DNA of 64,000 nucleotides. Source: Pseudobdellovibrio exovorus JSS. Lineage in GTDB: Bacteria; Bdellovibrionota; Bdellovibrionia; Bdellovibrionales; Bdellovibrionaceae. Positions 42,921 to 50,063 of the stretch are shown here, one piece after another (position 1 is the first letter of the stretch; every line of letters begins with the position of its first letter). A model generated the notes under the pieces. That model made no database searches. It was not told where the DNA came from and saw only the letters and a list, made by a program, of their open reading frames with translations. The stretch covers positions 1,364,001-1,428,000 of the forward strand of contig NC_020813.1 in the NCBI RefSeq assembly GCF_000348725.1, read 5' to 3'. The translations under genes were made by a program, and so were the position numbers.

Positions 42921-44411
42921 ATGAATTTGCTGTCTACTGACAACTCGTTTTATCGCTACAACATCAGTAATAGCCACGATCTGAGCGAGTCTTGCTTTAA
43001 TCGAAGACAAAGCAAAGCTCAATATAACAACAAAAAGTCTTTCTTCTTTAACATAGAATCAAAGCTGGAAGATCCCACTTTAGCCCGCGATTTTTTATCT
43101 TCACATCTTAAAGAAAAAGATATTCTGTGCTGTACGATCGAAACGCATGATGCCTTTTATAAATCTGTTGAAAAAACGAAATATGTCCTCTTAATCCGCC
43201 AAGCCAGCGACTTACCGTTCCTATTAGAACATCTAAAAACCATAGAGAATGTGCTTTTGATCCCAACGAATAAATCTGATCTCGCTAGCTTTACTGAGTT
43301 CCATAAAACACATAACGACAAACTTAATATTTTCTGGAGGTTCTTACCTTTCAGCGAGAATACACCTCAGTCATTAACAGTAAAAGACATCTGTTCGACA
43401 CACATCGACTACAAAACGATAACGGGCCTGGAAATTTACAACCCGAATATTCCACATCATTACGAATTAGTACCACAAAGCAATATCTCTTATAAAATCC
43501 GCTGGAAGACCCAATCAAAAAATCCCGAGAACATTCGTATTTCTGTTATCATCCCAACATTTAATAATTCTATATTTCTTTCAAATGTTGTATGGCACCT
43601 CATCAGACAAAATACGTCTCAGGATCTTTACGAAATCATCATCGCAGACGACGGAAGCACCGATAACAGCAGCGAAGTTTTGTTCAATCTCTATCATAAG
43701 GCATTTGATGGACAGGTAAACATCACCTATATTCACTGGAGTAAACAACATCCTCAGCGCGGCGAGCAAAACTTCTTCCGTCCGGGCCTTTGCCGCAATT
43801 TAGCTGCCCATTACAGTAAAGGGAATTATCTGTTCTTTTTAGACTCCGATATGCTCGTTCCCAATAACTTCATTGAGACCTGCCTGAATGAATTTACGCA
43901 AACGGATGTGATGCAATTCCAACGTTTCCATATAAATCAGGAAAAAAGCTTACAAAATCCTTCTTATAAAGATATCCAAATTGAAAAAGATACCTATATT
44001 GAAGAAAAAAACTATTGGTCACAGCTGTTCTTCTGCCGTAACTGGAGTGATCTACCCGACTATTGGAAATACACATGCACCTATGCTCTAGGCATTGAAA
44101 AGAAAAAGTTTTATGAACTCGGACTTTTTAAAAAATATTATATCTCTTACGGATTTGAAGATACCGACTTAGGATATGAAGCTTTTAAAAGGCGTTTACG
44201 TTTTTCCTTGGTAAAAGTCCCTTTGTTACATCTGACTTCATACGATTTGATGCAGTATAAAAACTCAGCTTCCAAACGGTATACTCTTTTGAAGGTGACA
44301 GCTGAGCTTTTCTTCTTGCAGCACTTACAACCAGAACTATTAACGCTTTTTGGTAGCTTCTATCGCTCTCAGCGCTCTTTAAAATTTCGCCTTAAAGAGC
44401 TTTGGCGTTAA
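42921..44411 (+). CDS. Two-domain family 2 glycosyltransferase, 496 aa
   Basis: The first 200 residues have no recognised domain. From about residue 205 a GT2 domain is clear: 'RISVIIPTFNNSIFLSNVVW', 'IIIADDGSTDNSSEVLF', the DxD in 'LFFLDSDMLVPNNF' and 'LGLFKKYYISYGFEDTDLGY', the C-terminal motif of the galactosyltransferase (Glyco_transf_7C) type. This C-terminal motif is common in enzymes for chondroitin- or capsule-like polysaccharides. The N-terminal part may be a second, degenerate transferase domain. ATG start with no good ribosome site; converges with the next gene with a 4-base overlap. Confidence 0.88.
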   Translation: MNLLSTDNSFYRYNISNSHDLSESCFNRRQSKAQYNNKKSFFFNIESKLEDPTLARDFLSSHLKEKDILCCTIETHDAFYKSVEKTKYVLLIRQASDLPFLLEHLKTIENVLLIPTNKSDLASFTEFHKTHNDKLNIFWRFLPFSENTPQSLTVKDICSTHIDYKTITGLEIYNPNIPHHYELVPQSNISYKIRWKTQSKNPENIRISVIIPTFNNSIFLSNVVWHLIRQNTSQDLYEIIIADDGSTDNSSEVLFNLYHKAFDGQVNITYIHWSKQHPQRGEQNFFRPGLCRNLAAHYSKGNYLFFLDSDMLVPNNFIETCLNEFTQTDVMQFQRFHINQEKSLQNPSYKDIQIEKDTYIEEKNYWSQLFFCRNWSDLPDYWKYTCTYALGIEKKKFYELGLFKKYYISYGFEDTDLGYEAFKRRLRFSLVKVPLLHLTSYDLMQYKNSASKRYTLLKVTAELFFLQHLQPELLTLFGSFYRSQRSLKFRLKELWR

Positions 44412-45391
44412 AAACGGCTACCGCCATCTTGTTTTGATTGAATATCTTTTTTGAGCTTATCCATCAGGTGATAACGCCCTTGATTGAGACTACTCACTTG
44501 ATCACGAAAAAAATGGGGTATAATTTTCCAAAGAGCTTTCTGTTGACGATAATATCCATACCAAAAAGCATAGTTCAGATACCAAAGCACCACCCGATAC
44601 AAAAATGGCTTTTCATCACGCAGAGATCTATAGCTAGCCAACCGGAAGGTACTATTAAACTTTTGGTCAGAATAAGAAGCACCCATCCCTTGCTTAATAG
44701 TTTTACGAGTTAACCCAAAAAAACTTTCCTGCGTATGATGAATCAAATCCAAATCAATAAGAACTTTTTTCAGCCCTTTAGCTTCAGATGCTCTAAAGAA
44801 ATCCATTTCGGTTCCACCATATATCAGGTTTTCATCAAAGCTAATGCCAGAAATTTGAATTAACGACTTCTTAGCAGAAAAGTTCCCGCCTAAAAGAAAT
44901 TGGACTTCGTTCGCCGCACCTTCTTGTTTCTTTCCCCACAACAGCCACTGCTGTTGAATATAATTGTAGATTTCGTCAAAGAATTTAGTACTGGCTGGAA
45001 GCTGGTACCCCCCACCAAAGGCAAAGGTAGAAGGATTCGCTTGATGTAGATCAATGTGGATATCCAGAAAGCGAACTATATCTAACTCACAGTCATCATC
45101 CAAGAAGAGCAACAGTTCAGCTTTAGACTCTTGAATACCAATATTTCTGGCAATATTGGCTCCAATTTTTTCAGAAAATAGAAAATGAATATTCGGAGTG
45201 GACAAATAAGAAGAAAAGCGCTTTTGTAACTCATTTTTTTTCTGAGTTACTCCGCCATTAAAAACAACTAAAGTCTCGATACTTCGATTGGGAGTTTTAA
45301 ATATCTGTTTTTGAATTGAATTCAAGAGCTGTTCTAATCTATCTAAATCAACACCTATACTTGGAATAATTATCGAAATTGATGGCGTCAT
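44408..45391 (-). CDS. Family 2 glycosyltransferase, 327 aa
   Basis: GT2 domain: 'SISIIIPSIGVDLDRLEQLL', 'FSEKIGANIARNIGIQESKA', the DxD 'LLFLDDDCELDIV' and 'FLLGGNFSAKKSLIQISGI' with 'YGGTEMDFFRASEAKGL'. The C-terminal 90 residues contain aromatic amphipathic stretches ('FLYRVVLWYLNYAFWYGYYR') that may lie on the membrane. It overlaps the aromatic repeat protein gene upstream by four bases (ATGA), so the two are co-translated. Confidence 0.87.
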   Translation of the reverse strand: MTPSISIIIPSIGVDLDRLEQLLNSIQKQIFKTPNRSIETLVVFNGGVTQKKNELQKRFSSYLSTPNIHFLFSEKIGANIARNIGIQESKAELLLFLDDDCELDIVRFLDIHIDLHQANPSTFAFGGGYQLPASTKFFDEIYNYIQQQWLLWGKKQEGAANEVQFLLGGNFSAKKSLIQISGISFDENLIYGGTEMDFFRASEAKGLKKVLIDLDLIHHTQESFFGLTRKTIKQGMGASYSDQKFNSTFRLASYRSLRDEKPFLYRVVLWYLNYAFWYGYYRQQKALWKIIPHFFRDQVSSLNQGRYHLMDKLKKDIQSKQDGGSRF

Positions 45392-46767
45392 TTCATTAAC
45401 CGCTTAACTCTAGTATTATATTGATAATTACAAAACCAATAGACTTTACGAATTGGATACAGCAAATAAAGCTTTGTTATACGATAAAGGAATGTACTTA
45501 AATCATAAATTAAGCCGTATCCTTTATAAAGGCACATTAGAAAGAAATGCCTAATATCGTATTTTATAAAATTGATCGCACCAGTAATAAGAACGAAATA
45601 AAGATAATAAAAGACACGATAATATAAAAAATAACCTACTTTATAATAAAGAAAATTCCAGACATGTAGCTTCAAATAACTCCATGTATTCATGATAATT
45701 TTATAAAATATAAAATTCCAAATATAGACCTTTAAAAAAGCCCAAATATTCATAAAAACCTTATAAAATATAAAATTCCAAATATAGATTTTAAAAAAGG
45801 CCCAAGTGCCTAAGATTATTTTATAAAAGATGAAGTTAATCGATTTTACGAGTACTTGGTGATAAAGAAACAAAGTCCCTTTAAATATATAATTGAAGTA
45901 AATTCTATATAAAAATTTATAGACAAAAACATCCATAAATCTATCCCATACGCGAACAAATGCATGATAGCTATCAATAAAAATACCAAAAGATTTAAAG
46001 CCCATCATAAGTAATAAATGACGAACTCCATAAGCAATTTTAATCGCCACAATCTTAACTAAAACAAATCCATAATTAAGAGTCTTCCAAAGTCCTCCCA
46101 GAAAAATCAGAATATATTTCCAGATTATCGCTTTGCAAACAAAACCTAGGAAGGATAACAACTCAAAAAAACGATATACCAAGCGCACATTAGAGTGTTT
46201 CACTCTTTCGAAGAAGCCCTTTGCCTCGTTTATTGGATTAACAAAAAATTTTAAAAACAAAAGAAATATCAGTGGTAACCCAACTGTTTTCGTTTTTACT
46301 TTTTGTGTTTTGATAGCTGGCATCTTCAATATAGAAATATTTTTTGTTTTGAATTGTCGACTAATATACTGTCGATCTTTTAAAGCTGTTGAGTTTAGAT
46401 GACCACACAAAATGATAGTTTGAGTTGCCGCTATTCCTAATTCTTCCAAATAGGATAAGTCGAAATGTTTATGTGACAGAACGTAATATCTTTTCAGACT
46501 ATCCTGAGAAGATATTTTTTCCTTTTCAGCCTCAGAAAGGTATCTGTACAATAGAACGGCGCCGACCTCTTGTTCGAAATTATAATCTACATCAATCTTT
46601 TTTAAATCTAATTGCCCATAACGATTTTCTTGTATGAAAAATCCCGATTTATTATCTTCCACAGGACGTACTTCTACAAAATTCATTACGTACAACATAT
46701 GTTGCCGAATATCTTGCTCTTGTCCGTAGAAAATCAACTTACTTTCGTTCACTCTTCTATCATACAA
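45388..46767 (-). CDS. Aromatic-rich repeat protein, probably membrane-associated, 459 aa
   Basis: No known family. Residues 1-150 look globular and soluble ('IDVDYNFEQEVGAVLLYRYL', 'LSHKHFDLSYLEELG'), with a possible Rossmann-like strand 'QTIILCGHL'. A hydrophobic segment lies near 163-176. From about 195 the protein is extremely rich in Tyr, Phe, Trp, Ile, Leu and Lys; residues 311-390 hold four 20-residue repeats (311, 331, 351, 371). The spacing and Lys/aromatic pattern suit amphipathic helices lying on or crossing the membrane. Start codon uncertain: TTG at 46767 fits the frame, a GTG at 46752 is possible, and no strong ribosome site is seen. It shares a transcript with the transferase at 44408. 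Confidence 0.75.
   Translation of the reverse strand: MYDRRVNESKLIFYGQEQDIRQHMLYVMNFVEVRPVEDNKSGFFIQENRYGQLDLKKIDVDYNFEQEVGAVLLYRYLSEAEKEKISSQDSLKRYYVLSHKHFDLSYLEELGIAATQTIILCGHLNSTALKDRQYISRQFKTKNISILKMPAIKTQKVKTKTVGLPLIFLLFLKFFVNPINEAKGFFERVKHSNVRLVYRFFELLSFLGFVCKAIIWKYILIFLGGLWKTLNYGFVLVKIVAIKIAYGVRHLLLMMGFKSFGIFIDSYHAFVRVWDRFMDVFVYKFLYRIYFNYIFKGTLFLYHQVLVKSINFIFYKIILGTWAFFKIYIWNFIFYKVFMNIWAFLKVYIWNFIFYKIIMNTWSYLKLHVWNFLYYKVGYFLYYRVFYYLYFVLITGAINFIKYDIRHFFLMCLYKGYGLIYDLSTFLYRITKLYLLYPIRKVYWFCNYQYNTRVKRLMK
45598..45837 (-). repeat. Four 60-bp in-frame repeats in the aromatic protein gene
   Basis: The 60-base period is exact. A 27-base block at 45701-45727 recurs at 45761-45787, and the units at 45658-45717, 45718-45777 and 45778-45837 encode 20 residues each with the consensus 'NFIFYK.....W..LK.YIW'. 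The fourth unit (45598-45657) is diverged ('NFLYYK' start only). Confidence 0.93.
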
Positions 46768-46840
46768 GGCGAACTCACAAAGTAAATACTGTATTTAATA
46801 ATCTTGCTAAGCCCATATTTTAGTGAAAACATATCCATAT

Positions 46841-47425
46841 ATGAAGCAGATTTCTTTCTCGGCAGACGCTTTTTCTCACTCACAAATCAAATCTAAGCTA
46901 TGGCTTTCCAATAGTTTTTCCACTTGGTATCGTAAATACTTTTTACCTCAAAATAGCTATACACTTCATTGGTATGGAAGTTGGGTGGGACTAGGTCCTT
47001 TTATACTACTCATTAACTCTGATATACAGATTGATCGCATTGATTTATATGACCTAACCTTAAGTGATCTGGAAGTTTCTAAAAAAATACTTAATTTTTT
47101 CGATTGCGAAGGAGTTCACGTAGTCCCTCACCATCAAGATGTAAACCAAGTACCTCCTGTAGGGATAGAAAATCAAATTTTTATCAATACGTCCTGCGAA
47201 CATATGGCATCACAGGACTGGTTAATTAAGATTCCCAAAGACAGCTTCATAGTTTTACAAGCTACAGATATGCCTCACAAAGAACACATCAATAGCCCGC
47301 AAAGCCTAGATCACTTTATTGAAAAGTATGCCGATCACTTGAATATATTAGAAACAGATCAATTGCCCTTTGAGTATCCAGATAAATCTTTTACGCGTTT
47401 CATGATATTTGGTACAAAAAAATGA
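46841..47425 (+). CDS. Possible class I SAM-dependent methyltransferase, 194 aa
   Basis: The middle and end are suggestive of a small methyltransferase domain ('PFILLINSDIQIDRIDLYDL', then 'QIFINTSCEHMASQDWLIKI', 'FIVLQATDMPHKEHINSP'), where 'NTSCEHM' and 'LQATDMPHKEHIN' occupy the place of post-SAM motifs in sugar- or capsule-linked methyltransferases. The GxGxG SAM loop is not clear ('WVGLGPF'), so this is a pattern-level inference. The ATG at 46841 is chosen; a GTG at 46823 is in frame and neither has a good ribosome site. Overlaps the next gene by four bases. Confidence 0.6.
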   Translation: MKQISFSADAFSHSQIKSKLWLSNSFSTWYRKYFLPQNSYTLHWYGSWVGLGPFILLINSDIQIDRIDLYDLTLSDLEVSKKILNFFDCEGVHVVPHHQDVNQVPPVGIENQIFINTSCEHMASQDWLIKIPKDSFIVLQATDMPHKEHINSPQSLDHFIEKYADHLNILETDQLPFEYPDKSFTRFMIFGTKK

Positions 47426-48789
47426 AAAAATATCTTGGTTGGATTTTATTGCTTCCACTGCTAATTTATGGCTGCTTCTACCATATTTCATCTTCGGAAT
47501 TCTGGCCCATGACGATTTCAAAAACATGGTGGAATTGGTCGTTTTTTGAGCCATCACAATTACAAAAGCCCCTTTTTTCTTTCTTTCTTTCGTTTTTCCA
47601 CATTCTTCCCTTAAGTGATTTAACCCATATTTATTTCGTTAAGTTTGCATTTTCTCTATTAGGTATAGTGGCGCTGTATATCTTTATAAAATCTGCCATT
47701 GAAATTTCTCAAAAACAAATCACACACAACAAACTCATCTTGATTGCTCTTCTTTTTTGTCTATTTAGCCCTATATTCTTGAAAAACTTCTCTCGGATAC
47801 GTTCAGATCAAGTTGGTTTTCTATTCTTTATCCTGTCTGTATATTTTTATTTAATCAGAAGGATGCGACTTTCTTTTTTGTTCGCAATACTACTTCCCAT
47901 CAGCAGTATTAAATCCATTTTATTTTTCATCCCCTTAGCTTTTATTATCCTTCCTCAATACTTAAGCTATTTTAAAAAGCTGAACTTTATAAAAAAACTC
48001 AACTTAACGCTTCTAACCCTTGCTGCCTTAGTTTGGGCTATTGGTTATAATTTATCCGCTCTTTCTTACCTGATCGCTACCTACCAAGATGCTTCTTTCC
48101 CAACTGTCTATTTAAAAAATTTCGTTACTGTAGAAATGCCATTTATCTTATTAAGTATCTTAACATCCTTATGGATCTTGCTTAATAAGCGGCTCCGCCT
48201 TATTCCTTATGCCCTTGCCTCTCTTAGTTCGTTAGCACTTATTGTGGCGATACCTCAATCTTACTCCTACTATATCGCCAGTTTTGTCCCTATAGTCTAC
48301 CTGCCACTGCTTACCGTCTTAATCCAATATGGATTCCAATACAAAAAGGTCTTTGTCACAACGCTATCTCTATGCCTGCTGTATTCGAGCATTATGATGT
48401 GGAAGAAGAACCTTCCCTATTTTATTTCTAGTTGTCCGCAAATACTTTTTATCTCAAAAGCCTCAGCCTTAACTAATCTTCATGGGTTTAATTATCTTGA
48501 TGGGATGGGGATGCTGCCTCGGCAAAATCTGATTCCTTGCTTCGCTTCCCCTTCTGACCCCATAGCGAATAATGGCTGTCGCGAAGCCTTAGAAAATCAG
48601 CCGGATGTTATCATTATCACACAAAGACTTCTAGAACTTGGAAATGAGTCATTCAAGGTAGCTGCTGAAAATTATTTTCAGGTCTATCCCAACTACTGGG
48701 TACATCAAAAATACAAAGAAGAAGTCGAAATAAAAAAGGGAGATCTTGATAACCTCCCCGTGCCTTTGATTATATTTATGGTGGATTAA
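47422..48789 (+). CDS. Polytopic membrane protein, possible GT-C type transferase, 455 aa
   Basis: Ten or more hydrophobic segments spread over the whole length. The early loop 'SEFWPMTISKTWWNWSFFEP' with 'LQKPLFSFFLSFFHILP' (first outside loop, Trp-rich with Glu and Asp nearby) and 'NFSRIRSDQVGFLFFILSVY' resembles the arrangement in the GT-C (ArnT/PMT-like) superfamily, which uses polyprenyl-phosphate sugars; the nearby DPM1-like transferase would supply such donors. The C-terminal outside domain is about 70 residues with a pair of Cys ('LIPCFASPSDP', 'NNGCREAL'). Assignment to GT-C is inferred. Its stop directly abuts that of the prepilin gene. Confidence 0.72.
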   Translation: MKKYLGWILLLPLLIYGCFYHISSSEFWPMTISKTWWNWSFFEPSQLQKPLFSFFLSFFHILPLSDLTHIYFVKFAFSLLGIVALYIFIKSAIEISQKQITHNKLILIALLFCLFSPIFLKNFSRIRSDQVGFLFFILSVYFYLIRRMRLSFLFAILLPISSIKSILFFIPLAFIILPQYLSYFKKLNFIKKLNLTLLTLAALVWAIGYNLSALSYLIATYQDASFPTVYLKNFVTVEMPFILLSILTSLWILLNKRLRLIPYALASLSSLALIVAIPQSYSYYIASFVPIVYLPLLTVLIQYGFQYKKVFVTTLSLCLLYSSIMMWKKNLPYFISSCPQILFISKASALTNLHGFNYLDGMGMLPRQNLIPCFASPSDPIANNGCREALENQPDVIIITQRLLELGNESFKVAAENYFQVYPNYWVHQKYKEEVEIKKGDLDNLPVPLIIFMVD

Positions 48790-50004
48790 TTACATATCCA
48801 CTTTGTAACAGCTTAACGAAACGTAATCCGTCCGACCGCTATAACTCTGTGCAATACCTAAAGAGCATTGCCCAACCGTCGTATCACCATAAGTAGAACT
48901 CGGAGGTCCCGATGGACAACGCTGACGAATAGTATAAAGCTCCCCCGGAACCGCGATAAATTTAGCTTCTACGATCGCATTGGACATAGCCCACTGCCCC
49001 GCAGTAGTTGTACCCTCAGCAATTACTGTACTGTTAGTTACATTATATATCTGCACCCCAAAACTTCCTGTCGAGAAAGCCTGCGCATTTACGATACAAC
49101 TATAAGGTCCTCCATTATTGGCTGTGAATGTAAACCTTGTTGCTGGAGATGAAAGCTGGTAAAGAGAAGAATCTCCACTTGGGTTTTGCCACAACCCCCT
49201 GTCTCCACCAGTTGGGTAATATCCCCACCCCGCTGTACAAGCTCCGGCTCCTGCATTTGCACAACTAGGAGTTGAATTTGCTGGAGTAAACCCCATAGTC
49301 AGACGGAACTGACGATTGGTTTGAACAGCCGTACGTTTTACGACGATATCATAACGACCATCATTTTCTGGTCCTTCTAAGTCAATTCGCGACAGATTCC
49401 CTTGATCTATCAAGCCTCTGAAGCGATGCAAGTACCCTTGATTCGATGGATTGTAAATTAAACGACCCACAATTTTAACTTGCGGGTTCACACACGTTGT
49501 CCCTGATGGACAAGTGTACATATACACTAATCTATAAGAGATCGGACATGAGTCATTCCCCATGTTTCCAGTTTGTGAAGACGTAAAAGTACTACAGGTG
49601 GCTCCGCTTTCAGTAAAGCCGTTTGAACCTGTACCAGCCCAATTTAATAAGTTAAACGCCTCATTGTTAGCGGCATCTCTGACAACTAATTTTTGAGGAG
49701 CCGTTCCTGCGATGACAGCACAGGCGGTTGTATCGCGCAAACACGCTGTTGACTGATTCGCAGGGGTAATGGCTAAGTTGTTGGAATCAGCCAAGGTGTA
49801 GGTCCATGCCTGCTGATCTCTTAGCATATTCTCGATCCGGATTTTATTTTCACGAAGAGTGGCTAGAAGAACGGTTTTCTTTTGCTCGATCATCGAGTTC
49901 TGAATCATGGTCGCAATACCCAACGACACCACTGCCGTTAGACCTGCCGCGACCAGAACTTCGATAATACTTATACCTTTTTGATTACGAACTTGATTCA
50001 TCAT
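48790..50004 (-). CDS. Type IV prepilin-like protein (PilW-like minor pilin), 404 aa
   Basis: The N-terminus is a type III signal: 'NQKGISIIEVLVAAGLTAVV', with Gly before the cut, Ile at +1 and Glu at +5, followed by a hydrophobic helix. A C-terminal domain of about 350 residues has many Cys, Gly, Thr and Asn and reads as beta-rich ('RFRLTMG'-like strands), with several probable disulfides. Length and layout are PilW-like. No other pilus genes are nearby, so it may be an orphan or accessory pilin. Upstream fadE is 59 bases away on the same strand; a hairpin sits in the leader. Confidence 0.85.
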   Translation of the reverse strand: MMNQVRNQKGISIIEVLVAAGLTAVVSLGIATMIQNSMIEQKKTVLLATLRENKIRIENMLRDQQAWTYTLADSNNLAITPANQSTACLRDTTACAVIAGTAPQKLVVRDAANNEAFNLLNWAGTGSNGFTESGATCSTFTSSQTGNMGNDSCPISYRLVYMYTCPSGTTCVNPQVKIVGRLIYNPSNQGYLHRFRGLIDQGNLSRIDLEGPENDGRYDIVVKRTAVQTNRQFRLTMGFTPANSTPSCANAGAGACTAGWGYYPTGGDRGLWQNPSGDSSLYQLSSPATRFTFTANNGGPYSCIVNAQAFSTGSFGVQIYNVTNSTVIAEGTTTAGQWAMSNAIVEAKFIAVPGELYTIRQRCPSGPPSSTYGDTTVGQCSLGIAQSYSGRTDYVSLSCYKVDM

Positions 50005-50007
50005 AAT

Positions 50008-50049
50008 ACGTACTACCCCATCCTAAACAGGATAGGGTTATTCGTACGT
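50008..50049 (-). promoter_or_regulatory. Strong hairpin in the leader of the prepilin gene
   Basis: On the minus strand ACCCTATCCT pairs with AGGATGGGGT (10 bp with one G-U, 4-base loop), enclosed by the palindromic arms ACGTAC and GTACGT. The hairpin's second arm is the purine-rich segment nearest the ATG at 50004 and could hide the ribosome site. Alternatively it is an end structure for fadE; no T run follows it. Confidence 0.5.
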
Positions 50050-50063
50050 CAGCATCAAGGAAT

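Noticed and set aside
45598-45837. Regular 60-bp repeats that might suggest a CRISPR array
   Set aside because: The repeats are contiguous, without unique spacers, diverge as coding sequence does, and translate into a regular 20-residue pattern in one frame.
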